The notes beneath the pieces are model-generated. The model was given only the letters and a program-made list of their open reading frames with translations, made no database searches and was not told where the DNA came from. A program made the position numbers and the translations under genes. A DNA stretch of 64,000 bases from Anisus vortex (Eukaryota; Mollusca; Gastropoda; Planorbidae): the NCBI GenBank assembly GCA_949126835.1, contig OX421507.1, positions 6,298,605 through 6,362,604 on the forward strand, in the 5' to 3' direction. Of the stretch, positions 20,126 through 30,042 are shown piece by piece (position 1 is the stretch's first letter; every line of letters starts with the position of its first letter).

Positions 20126-20989
20126 ATGTTCGGTTTAGTGCTTTTAACGGTAAGCAGTGTGTCCGTAATTTTGACGCAAGATGTCGCACAGAACGACGCA
20201 ACGCGTTGTGGGATAGGTCAGTTCATGGATACCTTCGGAAATACACGTTTTTGCCCGACTTGTCCAAATGGCACCTTCATGGCTGAAGACGGACACACAA
20301 ACTTGAGCTGCAAAAGGTGCACAATTTATTTCCCCGAAATCGATTATGTGCTACAAGTTAAGACATGTACTCGTGAAAGGGACACAATAGTCGAGCAATG
20401 CAAGGAGGGCTTTTACGTTCTATACGACTCGTCTCTAGCACGATATACGTGTGCTCGTTGCGGAGCTACAGACTGTCAACAGAATGCCGAATGCTGCAGT
20501 TCTACCACAGTCACCACAACTGCCTCGACCCCAAATACCAAAGCGGATATTACAAGTACTCCACCACTGAAACCTAACACTTACAAACACAACGCCACGA
20601 AATGTGAAAACGTTGTAACATATGGTTGCCTCAAAGCTGAACACTTCAACAGCACATGTGTTTATTATCACGACTTAACTGAGCGATCGGTGGAGTGCCA
20701 AAAGTGTCCCAACATCAACTGCAACGCTAACAATTGTACTGACAAGCGCCAGGAAAATGGCGATACTCCTCCATCGGCTGGTGGAATCGCGGGCATTGTA
20801 GTCGCTTGTGTAATATTCATTGTTTTTGTAGCTGTTTCAATTTACTGTTGTTATAGAAGAAACAAAAAGCGGTATCTTACTTACCAAATTGCTAACGGAG
20901 GACTTACAGATGAGGCACACAGTAAAAAACCCGCCACTGCTGTCAAAATGAACTGTATCCAGGCCACAATAAATATAGAACAGTGTTAG
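20126..20989 (+). CDS. TNF-receptor-superfamily-like type I membrane protein
   Basis: Predicted 287 residues. Signal peptide MFGLVLLTVSSVSVILTQ (1-18). A TNFR-type cysteine-rich region follows (about 28-112): CPTCPNGTFMAEDGHTNLSC, then TCTRERDTIVEQCKEGFY, the pattern of vertebrate TNFR repeats with a CTxxRDT(V)C core. After this come a Thr/Ser-rich stalk (125-158), a second Cys-rich segment (160-204), a transmembrane helix (about 219-242), a basic stop-transfer CCYRRNKKR and a 45-residue tail. N-glycosylation sequons lie at N48, N59, N156, N175 and N203. No death domain or obvious TRAF site is seen, so a decoy, modulatory or short-tail receptor is possible; ligand binding is inference. Although the frame extends upstream to 20000, the start at 20126 is chosen because it begins the signal peptide and has an A at -3. 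A strong acceptor (20109) lies just upstream. The whole coding sequence is in one exon, unusual for TNFRs. Intact, with no decay. Confidence 0.85.
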   Translation: MFGLVLLTVSSVSVILTQDVAQNDATRCGIGQFMDTFGNTRFCPTCPNGTFMAEDGHTNLSCKRCTIYFPEIDYVLQVKTCTRERDTIVEQCKEGFYVLYDSSLARYTCARCGATDCQQNAECCSSTTVTTTASTPNTKADITSTPPLKPNTYKHNATKCENVVTYGCLKAEHFNSTCVYYHDLTERSVECQKCPNINCNANNCTDKRQENGDTPPSAGGIAGIVVACVIFIVFVAVSIYCCYRRNKKRYLTYQIANGGLTDEAHSKKPATAVKMNCIQATINIEQC

Positions 20990-21477
20990 AAAATTCTTTT
21001 TTTTTTATGGTGTATCTGAACTTCAGAACTGAAAATATAAGAATTGTTAGTGCCTTGTACATTCCCTGATTTTTTTTTTTAGGATACATTCCTTGTTTAA
21101 TCTACGTTTATACCTGTGTGTGAATAATGTGTAATTATAAATTATATATATATAAATATAAGAAAGTCAGATTTGGTTATATCAGGAATGTACAATAATG
21201 TTTAGGTCTGGTCTTTCAAATTTTAATGTTTATTGTTTGAAGTGAAAAGATTTCAATGCAGTCCCCAAAGCAGAAAAGTACCATTATTACACCTATTTGT
21301 CGATCTCGATCATGATTCATGGGCGACCCCTTTCAATTGGGCCCATGTAAGGCCAGCAACCGTTGACAACCGACCTTCTCTAAGTCTGTCTGGGTCTGCC
21401 CACTTTTTCACTTCCCATGAGGGTTCCAATTTCCAATCTAGTGCCTGCCTTGCCACATTACCCCCACCCCCCTCTTC
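20990..21477 (+). other. 3' flank / likely 3' UTR of the TNFR-like gene
   Basis: AT-rich, with T runs and TATAAATATAAG near 21150. No AATAAA is present until about 21989 (AATAAATAAA), so either a variant signal is used or the UTR runs into the repeat C copy. Confidence 0.35.
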
Positions 21478-21885
21478 ATAAATTTTAATGTGAAACTGCA
21501 CGAGGTCTTGGTTTTGGTAGAAGGGAAGAAAAGGCAAACGTCGGCTAGTAAAGCAAGGTAAATGTAATGCTTGTGTTTTACCTTGTCGACAAGGGCCATA
21601 ATACGTAACACATTTTTCATGTATTTCACATTTCACTGGGTTCTGTCTTTCATCAGGCCATATTATGTAAATACGTACTTTAAGATTGTCTTGGTCTAGT
21701 TCGCCCTGATCTGAAAAAAACATCATTTATATACCCATGTATCTCAAAGACTAGCGAAGTCAAGAATGACGAAGAGTGTAAACCACCCATACGTTCACAT
21801 TAAGAATACACCGGCGGGCATGGGGAACAGACCCCTGCTGCGACCTCGGGTGTCCTGCTCCCAATTGCACTCGGGGAATTAATAT
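21478..21885 (+). repeat. Dispersed repeat C, 5' half
   Basis: TGCACGAGGTCTTGGTTTTG, GACAAGGGCCATA, CTAGTTCGCCCTGATCTG, AAGAATACACCGGCGGGC, matching 23665-23990 in the same order. It ends near 21885, short of the 3' half seen in other copies. Confidence 0.85.
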
Positions 21886-22073
21886 TTGTTTATTTCAAGA
21901 GATTGGTCTTGCATGACATGTTTATATATAAATCTGGAGTGCCTTTGCAAGGCTCTTGGGCCATTTGACATTGTAGATAAAATATGTAATAAATAAAATA
22001 TAAATAATATGTATATAAAATAAATTTTTTAAAATATTAAAATTGTTATGTTGATCGATTTATTATACAAAGG

Positions 22074-22353
22074 TTCATTGCTAGTGAATATTTACAACTG
22101 ACAAGAGTAACACCTAGGCTGTAGTTAACTCACTAAAAACTAGAAACAACTGAAGGACAGAAGTGAAATTAAAACAGTAGTAATAATAGATAAGGCATAT
22201 GATTTAATAATTGAACTATTGGTGTTTAAATTACTCTTGTCAGTTGTGAATATTCGCTAATAAAGAACAATGCAGCTCTTTACTTTAGTTGATGGGTCCT
22301 ATGCAGAAGGGGCATATTCTAGTGTAGATTTAGCTAATGTGAGATGGGCTACA
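22074..22353. repeat. LINE fragments in inverted arrangement
   Basis: 22074-22212 (+) matches the left-edge LINE near bases 648-770 (GTGAATATT.ACAACTGACAAG). 22228-22353 (-) matches bases about 540-675 in opposite direction (TTGATGGGTCC). Both contain the GAATATT..ACTGACAAGAGTAA segment. Inverted joined fragments are a known by-product of LINE integration (twin priming) or of later rearrangement. Confidence 0.75.
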
Positions 22354-22651
22354 TTGGTTATCTAACATTGTCTAACTTAAAAGAAAAACGTTTTCCCGTT
22401 TCCTTGACAGACTACGTTGAAGGCCCCATATAACTCCTGCAGGAAGCCTACAATTGTACGTACCCCAGTACACGAATGTTGAAAGTCAGACTGGGTGGGG
22501 AAGAGTAGAGAGACGTTAAAAAAAATGAGGAGGGGGGAGGGGTGGTGGAGTGGGACACCGGGAAAAGTTTTGTGACGAAGGATAAACGGATGGGTGAGAG
22601 GGAGGGACACAACAGGGGGGGGGGGGGCTTGAAAGCACGGGATCCATATTA
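22354..22651. other. No gene seen
   Basis: G-rich low-complexity patches (22510-22628). No supported feature. Confidence 0.4.
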
Positions 22652-22659
22652 TACTAAAC

Positions 22660-23537
22660 TAGGGATGTTAAAACCGGTTTTTTTTCTAAACCGGTTTTCG
22701 GATCTACAAAATCGGTTTAAAACCGGATTTCGGTTTCCCCCCCCCTATGCAATGTCACAAGTCACAGGCCGGAAAAGCCAAATGTGCGTAGCTTTGTAGG
22801 AATATTTGAAAAATAGATCAAACTTAATTAGTGTTTGCAGGGTATTCAAGAGGTTGATTTGTCTGAATACAATATGATTTTGTACACCATACCATAACAT
22901 TCTTTAGAACAAAAATAAAATCTGGGCTTATTGATTAAAACCGATAATAGCTTTTAATAGTGATAAAAATGTGTACACCGTGGAATTAGTCTAGATCTAG
23001 ATTTGTAAAATATTGTATTGATGAAAATGATCGCGTGGCACCAATGAAAAGAATGTGTATTTAAAAGTGCCGTTCATAATAAAGCACAGACGCGGTTTCT
23101 AGCCGAATTGTTCAGGGTCAAAGGACAAAACTAGTTTGCGTCTCTTTATTGCGTACATCAAAAAGTCCGTCGTCGTCGTCGGCATTCGTCAGTCTCGAGA
23201 GACGATGGTGTAGCTTCATCAAAGAGAAGCGGAAATCTAAAAGATGAGCCGACAAGTAAAAAAATATCCTGTTAATTGTAACTGTAACTTAACATTTGGT
23301 TTGATGTTGTTTTTATCGCAAGCCATAGTTGGTATTTGGAGAAAAAAGAAACACAATATCTAACACAAATTTGATTCATTTCCATCAGAACAAAAAAAAA
23401 ACACAAAAAAAAAGGTGTGCTACTTGAAGTAATGATTACCTTCCAACCAACAAACCGAAATCCGGTTTTGAAAATCAAAACCGGTTTTCAGTTTCAAAAC
23501 CGGAATCCGGTATTCCGGTTTTCGTTTAACATCTCTA
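22660..23537. mobile_element. hAT-type element with AACCGG-rich ends, perfect 8-bp target duplication
   Basis: Starts TAGGGATGTTAAAACCGG and ends CCGGTTTTCGTTTAACATC-TCTA, inverted repeats with reiterated AAACCGG/CCGGTTT subterminal motifs. The flanking duplication TACTAAAC is at 22652-22659 and 23538-23545. TAGGGATG ends are typical of ZBED1-like hAT elements. The interior has no intact transposase. It holds a (GTC)n-CTCGAGAGACGATGGTG block also found inverted at 31571. Confidence 0.93.
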
Positions 23538-23654
23538 TACTAAACTGGTTTGTAACAGGACATTGTTCTAAAGAGGTGTTTATTAATAGACTACATTTAT
23601 TCCGTAAATGAAAATTATCGGGGCTAGAAGGTAACTATGGAGTGCGGGGGGGGG

Positions 23655-24262
23655 GGGGGAGGGGGGGACTGCACGAGGTCTTGGTTTTCGGTAGAAGGGA
23701 GCAAAGGTCAAACATCGGCAAGTAAAACCAGGTAGACAAGGGCCATAGTGCATTTCACATTTCACTCAATAGTGTCTTTCGTCAAGCGCTATGTAAATGC
23801 GTATTTTAACTTTAAGATTTTCTTGATCTAGTTCGCCCTGATCTGGTTAAAAAACCGTCACTTCTATACTCATGTGTCTCAAAGGCTGGTGAAGTGTGTA
23901 AACCGCCCATACGTTCACATTAAGAATATACCGGCGGGCGAACGTATGGGAAACAGTCCCTGCTGCGACCTCTGGTGTCTCGCTCCTAGTTGCAGGGCTA
24001 CTCGTGTCTGTGGCCCTCGTGAGGAGGAAACAATGACCGCAGCATTCCGTCTAAAACACAAACTGGTTCCTGGATTGCCATATCTATAGTATGGGATGTG
24101 TGCTACCAGACGACATTTCATTTATACTGGCGAGCCACCTCGTAAATGATCCGAAGGGAATTCTGCAGTTTGTGCATGGGCTGCGGAGACCGTACCCAAT
24201 GTTACACCGCACGTGGCGTGACTGGCGCCCGGACAGAGCCTTGGTGTGCACACCTGAATATG
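23655..24262 (+). repeat. Dispersed repeat C, longest copy
   Basis: Joins the 5' blocks (CGAGGTCTTGGTTTTCGG to CTAGTTCGCCCTGATCTGG) to the 3' blocks (AATATACCGGCGGGCGAACG, GTGCTACCAGACGACA, GGCGAGCCACC, GGAGACCGTAC). No terminal repeats, tail or reading frame identify its class. Five copies lie in the window. Confidence 0.85.
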
Positions 24263-24372
24263 TTTAGGCCTACGCCATGAACTCAAGAGCCGATTTTTTT
24301 TTTAGATGTCTGGGTTTGTTTAACTTACAAGGCATAAGTATAAGGGTTCCTAATTGTACACGTAACTGGTTA

Positions 24373-24404
<32 letters not shown>

Positions 24405-25033
24405 TAAATATATAGCCTACACAAACCAACAACTAAATGTCATCCAAGGAAGAGGCCATTGATACGTCAAGCAAAATAAAAAATTGATAGACAGACGGAC
24501 ACATGAAAATAAATGAGGAGGTGGAACGATATGAAGATTAAAAAAATGGAAACATGAAGAGACTAAAAAAACATAAAGATTTAAAATTGAAAAGATAATA
24601 TAAAATTTCAAAGGTAAAAGAGTTTGAAAGACAGGCCTACGTCTACAGGTGTATAAAGTGGGAAAGACACGGAAGAATGAAAAGGTAATGTATGCACGGG
24701 GTTTTAGTGTATATGAGAAGTTACTAAACCTTGCGGCTTTCCAGTGATCGGGTGACGCTCGTCAGTTATTTAAATAAATATACCCGGGGAACAAGACCAA
24801 ATATCACGCTTAAAGACATCAATAAGTTTGTTCTTTGGTTACATGTCAGAAGTTTTTTTTTTTTGTTTTTTTTTTGTATAACAGCTTGTAACCTAATCCT
24901 AAACTCTTTCTTAGACTTGCGAGTTGTGGAAAGGGGGACGGGGAGTAACAAAACAAAAATGTAGGGGACTGAACTAGTGTCTTTTTTTTATTTACTTCTA
25001 TTCTAAATTCTTAATACAAATAACTTTACACTC
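24263..25033. other. No gene seen
   Basis: Simple CT/CA tract at 24372-24406, several T and A runs. No supported gene. Confidence 0.4.
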
Positions 25034-25114
25034 TTAACCCTTCCCGTACCGACCTACTTCTATCTATGCTGCCTTCAGTTCCGTTATATACGCGCCCGGG
25101 ACTGTAAGGGTTAA
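25034..25114 (+). mobile_element. 81-bp TTAA mini-element, copy 1
   Basis: TTAACCCTTCCCGTACCGAC at the left, GGGACTGTAAGGGTTAA at the right, with inverted ends TTAACCCTT/AAGGGTTAA. Identical in length to copies at 31967, 55255 and 55830. Confidence 0.9.
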
Positions 25115-25311
25115 GAATAAACTCCAGTCATAAGAAAGATGTCGTGCTTAGTAAGTTGAGCGGATCTTTTTAAAAGAAAGTTTGTTTAATGTATTTACAA
25201 GTTTTATATTTGAACGTTTAGATATAATATGTAAGCAGTGTTTAAAAACTTATGTGGCCACGGATACTAGTGGGTTGTGTCCAACACAATATACCCAGCA
25301 GCCATTACTTT

Positions 25312-25384
25312 GTCCTAACTAATGTCAGGTCCAAACCCAGGACCTTCGGTTCGCTAGCCGAACGCGCTGGTGCTCAGCCACTTG
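25312..25384 (-). mobile_element. SINE-1 head fragment
   Basis: CCAGGACCTTCGGTTCGC, AGCCGAACGCGCTG, CAGCCACTTGG: the complement of the tRNA-like head. Confidence 0.7.
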
Positions 25385-26068
25385 GCCTCATTACCTGAGT
25401 GGACATAATGTTAGAACTCCCATTGACTAAAAGCAGAGATTGACACACTCTTTGTTGTGCCAGACAATAACTCTTTGGCTTTATCACTAAAATTGTTCAA
25501 CCCTTTCTTTTCCTTGGCCCTGTCAAGTCCGACAAAGACGCCATTTTATTGGTGTATGATGTGTTCACATCAAGGTCTTAAAACTTACGGATGCAAAAAT
25601 TTTATAATAAAAAAATAATAATAAAACACAACACAAACACTTAGATCTACGTGTTTTGAGTTTATTTGTCGCAAAAGTTTCAAACTGCAATAAAAAATAA
25701 ACTTCTGTATAAACAGAGCGTCTTTAACATATAATATACGATAAAATAAACATCAATAAAATGAATTATGTCCGATACTACTTGAGGTTAATAAACTTTT
25801 CCTTATGCATTTCCTTTTGTTACAAGTGTTATGTGAAAAGGGTAATTAATAAAGGCTTATGTATGGTGATTCGTTTTTAGCCCGCATGTATTATTTATTT
25901 ATGAGCCATAAAGAACAAGTAGCTTAAACACTCGGCAATAAAATAAACTTATATGGTGTTGAGCAATAATGTAGAATTACTAGACTAGATGGCGCATATG
26001 GCAGTTATTGATTAACATGGCCAAGTGGCTTTTCACTGTCGGGACATATAAGATCATTTATAACTGTG
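25385..26068. other. LINE-tail scrap; otherwise no gene seen
   Basis: 25692-25745 (+) holds AACAGAGCGTCTTTAACATA, a diverged LINE 3' tail ending in ATACGATAAAATAAA. The rest is AT-rich with nothing recognised. Confidence 0.4.
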
Positions 26069-26224
26069 CGGCCCGCTGGTCCTGTGGTTAGTTCACCGGA
26101 TTGTCAACAAAACGGCCCGGGTTCCAGCCCTGCCGCCGACCAATCCCTGCCGCCCTGCAGAAGTTTTGAGATCTAGTGGACATAATAATCTCATATATAG
26201 AAGGAACGTCTCTAAACTTATAAG
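26069..26224 (+). mobile_element. SINE-2 (tRNA-headed, LINE-tailed), copy 1
   Basis: Head GGCCCGCTGGTCCTGTGGTT with B-box-like CGGGTTCCAGCC, then ATCCCTGCCGCCCTGCAG, a short spacer, and a 3' end ATAGAAGGAACGTCT plus CTTATAAG. The 3' end matches the tail of the left-edge LINE (ATAGAAGGAGCGTCT...ATAAG). A second copy at 56031 confirms that head and tail belong together. Confidence 0.82.
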
Positions 26225-26319
26225 TCAAGTATTACACTGACCTAAAAAGAGCAAAAACCTGTTTTCGAAAACTTCTTTATTTCTCCTGTACTTTTGGACT
26301 TTGACGTTTGCTTCACCTC

Positions 26320-26675
26320 TAGTCAAAACGTTTTGTTCTCGACTGTTTGCGAGCGTTATTCCTAATCTAGTTACCAGTTATTCTTAATCATTGGTGACGA
26401 AAATTTCAATGGTGTATTTTAAGTAAATCCATACGCGTAACTCTATTAAATTTAAACTATAAACATGACAAACTCCAAACTATTAAACGCAAACAAATGT
26501 AAGGTAATACCGTGAGAGAGAAAAAAAAAAGGTGTTCGTGCTTTGACAAACAATTTAGTTTACAAGCTTACAATGTGCAAACAGATCTCTTTACACAAAA
26601 CATCGACTATGCTACAACAGGATTTGCAGACTTTCGATATCAGAGAATGAAAATACAACTCTCCAACACACGGTT
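26320..26675 (+). repeat. Dispersed repeat D, copy 1
   Basis: Matches 36588-36909 closely along its length (GCGAGCGTTATTCCTAATC, GACAAACAATTTAGTT, CAACAGGATTTGCAGACTTT). This copy has extra bases near 26420-26445. The 88-codon frame over it is not conserved as protein in copy 2. Confidence 0.88.
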
Positions 26676-26926
26676 ACGGCCGTCCTGTTTGTACAAACCT
26701 GCGTCCATTCTTAAGGGTTATAAAAAACATTTCCGAGCTTGCGAATACAAAAATAAAACGATCGTCTCCGGTATGTAGCCGCTCCGTCATTCTGTCATTG
26801 AATTTGAGAACATTTACGAAACTAAGGATATTGTACGATAAGAAGGTCAATGTCTTTCCGGCTTTCCTCTTTACTTTTTACGGTCTTTCCGCTTTTTCCG
26901 CTTCCCTTAACTCGATGTCCTAAATC

Positions 26927-27040
26927 GGGGTCGGCAACCTTTTGATTATAGTGTGCCAAAGTAGGATTTCTAATTCACTCCTCGAGCCATATGCATACAA
27001 TGTATATTGTTCTAGCACTCCATTTATTGTAGTAAGACTT
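26927..27040 (+). mobile_element. hAT MITE H1, left part
   Basis: TCGGGGTCGGCAACCTTTTG at the left with AGGATTTCTAATTCACTC inside; the right terminus is missing. T and G runs and a SINE follow. Confidence 0.65.
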
Positions 27041-27095
27041 GCATTGTCGTTTTTTTTTTAAATCTTATTGTTGTTGTTTTTTTGTGGAGGGGGGG

Positions 27096-27315
27096 GGTCT
27101 TTTGCGTAACGAACGGTCCTGAGTTCGAATACTTGTGTAGTCTAAGATTTGTTCTCGGGTCTTTGACTCAACCCAGCTCCTGACATTAGTTAGGGTAAAG
27201 TAAAGCCGTCGGGGCATTGTGATGGCCAAACAATCCCCTAGTATGCCGTGACCACAGAAACTGGTGAACGCTATTATATTATGATCAGTTTGTTTCGACG
27301 GATACTTTACTTTAC
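27096..27315 (+). mobile_element. SINE-1 copy, 5'-truncated
   Basis: GGTCCTGAGTTCGAATACTT, then the body GGGTAAAGTAAAGCCGTC to GACGGATACTTTACTTTAC. The A box is gone. Confidence 0.82.
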
Positions 27316-27584
27316 AACCAAGGCGGTTGTGTGTCTAGGCCTGACTACATAATGTGAGTGTCAGTGAGTTTGTGTGTGTGTTTTTTTTTTTTTTTTTTGG
27401 GGGGGGGGAGTATTTCGATTTTAAGATGGTATGCACTATGTACTCCCCGGGTCGTCCTCTTATTATTGTATATGTTATTGCCTGTATGTGGTTTATTTTA
27501 TTTAGGGACTAACCGGAAATCGCCTCGAACTTTCATCATGGCCGACTCTTTCGGTATCATACAGTCACTCCTGTACCCATGGGC

Positions 27585-27965
27585 CTCATAGACTGTCGAG
27601 GTGTGTAAGCCGCCGATACGTTCCTATTAAGAATACACCGGCGGGCGAACGCATGGGGGACAGCTCACTCTGTAGGGTCCGAGACCCATTGCACTGCCGA
27701 GGGGTCACGGGGTCTCGGTGGGAAGGAAGCAATAAACGCAGCAAGCCCGTCTCAGAACCACCCGGTGCCTGGATGTCTGTAGTACTGTACCTATAGTATA
27801 GGATTTGTGCTACCAGGTGACAGTGCAGGTATACGGGCGAGCCACCACGAACCGCAGTGGATAATCCTAGCTGCGGAGTTCTCACTGTTACACGGCACGC
27901 TATGCCTTCGGCGTGTCGTGGGGTGGCTTGAACCCGGACAGAGCTTGGGTGTGCCCCCCCCCCCT
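27585..27965 (+). repeat. Dispersed repeat C, 3' part
   Basis: AAGAATACACCGGCGGGCG, TTTGTGCTACCAGGTGAC, GGGCGAGCCACC, GTTACACGGCACG, as in the 23.7 kb copy. Ends at a run of 10 C. Confidence 0.82.
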
Positions 27966-28145
27966 GAGGTCAACCCTATCGTTACGCCCTGGACAAAGAG
28001 CCATTTGGGCTCGTCCGGTTTTTTTATGGGACCTTATAACTCGATTTCATACACTATTTTGCCTCAGCGAGTGTTACTCCCATAAATAGCTACAACTAAT
28101 AACAAAATAACATTGTTTGCATTTTAATCAATATCAAACTTGTTA

Positions 28146-28242
28146 CTACCCATCAGAGCTGGGGAGACTCGGTGACTCCCTTCAGTTCCGGGAAAAAAAA
28201 ATCATAACCTTCACCAGGAATCTAACCGAGAACGACAATTTT
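28146..28242 (-). mobile_element. SINE-1 fragment
   Basis: ACCCATCAGAGCTGGGGAG to CCTTCACCAGGAATC, complement of the central body and B-box side. Confidence 0.7.
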
Positions 28243-28378
28243 AAAACCATATTATGATCATGAATGACTTCGGAAAGTACTTTAAAGTTTTACACATAAA
28301 GTTTTGGGCAACTCATTTAGAACCGTTGATCTCTTCACTCTTCATTGCCCTAATTCAAAATGTGCAACGGAATACATT

Positions 28379-28650
28379 GTGGGCACGGTGGTCGAGGGCC
28401 AGCACGTTCGGCTGGCCTACCTACCAAAGGTCCTAGGTTCGAATCCTGATGCAGATTAGGATTTTTTTTTCTCTCGGGTCTCGAGGGTGTCCCTTAGTCT
28501 ACCCCAGCTCTGGTGGGTACCTGACCTTAGTTGGGGTAAAGTAAAGGCGGCTGTGCATAGTGCTGGCCACACAATCAAATAGAATGCCGTGGCCACATAA
28601 ACTGGTGAACGCTGCTTCATCGGCCCTATGGACGACATACTTTACTTCAC
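28379..28650 (+). mobile_element. SINE-1 full-length reference copy
   Basis: About 270 bases: A box GTGGTCGAGGGCCAG, B box GGTTCGAATCC, a T run, CTACCCCAGCTCTGGTGG, GGGTAAAGTAAAGGCGGCTG, GTGCTGGCCACACAATC, GTGAACGCTGCTTCA, and a final ATACTTTACTTCACTTT without poly(A). The head resembles a class II (Leu/Ser-like) tRNA. Gastropod genomes are known to carry such tRNA-headed SINEs; I cannot name the published family. Confidence 0.92.
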
Positions 28651-29079
28651 TTTAATAGAATACAGCACACACCAAATATATTGAGTAACATTCCCTCTCC
28701 CAAACCAGACTTGGATATTTTGAATTCGATAGAAGCCTAAAAGCCATTTGACCATGAAAAGCTTTACATTTATGACATGTCGGGAATGAAATCATTTAAA
28801 GTCTTCAAGTGTATTTTGATCTCGAACCCCATGGAGTTTTTTTTTATTTGAACTCGTTGAGTGTTGCCCCAGAGTTGCCCGACTCTAAAGCACAAACAGG
28901 CGCCAGCTTTGAGAACTGATGAATAAATTATTCAAAGAACAACATAAAGAGTCAAAGAGAAATATCAAAGGGTGCAGATAACACACGATTAGATTCAATT
29001 ATACGATTATATCTTCTCCCAACACACAATTGCATACATGAAATTATACGTGCACAAAAAAAAAGTAATTACCTCTTTG

Positions 29080-29200
29080 AGTCTACCACCTGTCAGTAGA
29101 TGGGGATAAGTAAGGTGGTAGGGCGTTGTGCTGGCCAAAATGTTGTGTCCACATAAACTTGTAAACGCCGCTTCACATGTCCTATAGATCAACTAGATCT
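29080..29200 (+). mobile_element. SINE-1 body fragment
   Basis: GAGTCTACCACCTGTCAG to GGCGTTGTGCTGGCC, GTAAACGCCGCTTCACATG and a diverged 3' end. No head. Confidence 0.7.
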
Positions 29201-29706
29201 GTGAACTATGAAAGTGTTACTTATTTACTTTCTTACGTATTATAACTATCAATTCGAATAGACTAGTTTATAGATATATTGTTATCAAATTAAATGTAAG
29301 CCTTTTTATTTGTTTGCTCAACAAATATTGTTGTGAATGTGAATACATTGTGTATTTGACCTAGAAGCGGACATTTCATTTTTGTATTTTTAGCTCAGTA
29401 CTTTACTATACAGAAGTGATTCTAACGAATCAGTGTTATAAACACGGTCTTGAGCTTGAAAACATGCTTTACTTTTATATAGACGTAGTCGCGTATGTTT
29501 ATCAGTGATGGGTCATCCCTTGCAATGAATAATGGAGGTCCCGACTCGTGCAGTCTCCCATGCACTAATCTATCGGCTGACTCAGCAAAAGAGAACTAAC
29601 ACAACAGGATTTCTCCATGTACACTTATCACTTATGACCATAAAACACCGTCACAAAAAGATGTCCGGTCCATTCCAATCTAAACCGCTGAACGTTCGGA
29701 CTCGTT
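29201..29706. other. No gene seen
   Basis: About 500 bases of ordinary AT-rich sequence with no supported feature. Confidence 0.4.
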
Positions 29707-29714
29707 CAGTAGAT

Positions 29715-30034
29715 CAGGATTCAGGGGTTAGCAGACTTTTAATAATAAATTGCCAAAACTGGATTTCTAATTCACTCAGCGTGCCAACAACCTAAAAGTC
29801 GACCTACGCCACCAATCAATTTCAGGGGTTAGCAGACTTTTAATAATAAATTGCCAAAACAGGGATTTCTAATTCATTCAGCGTGCCAACAACCTAAACG
29901 CCAACCTGTGCCATCAATCAATTTCTTGTAGACGAGACTTGCATTGTGACCTTTTTTTTGTAGGTCTTCCGCGTGCCAATCGAAAATGACTGGGTGACAA
30001 GTCTAGCATGCGGTCCGTCGGTTTCCGATACCTG
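29715..30034. mobile_element. hAT MITE with tandemly duplicated left end
   Basis: CAGGGGTTAGCAGACTTTTA begins at 29722 and again at 29823; the ~101-base left portion is present twice in direct order. The right end is GGTTTCCGATACCTG (to 30034). Flanks CAGTAGAT (29707-29714) and TAGTAGAT (30035-30042) are an almost perfect 8-bp target duplication. The interior has the H1-type CCGCGTGCCAATCGAAAATG block. Confidence 0.85.
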
Positions 30035-30042
30035 TAGTAGAT

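Noticed and set aside
26512..26778. 88-codon frame resembling a small protein
   Set aside because: Lies in dispersed repeat D; the second copy at 36.8 kb has stops and frame changes.
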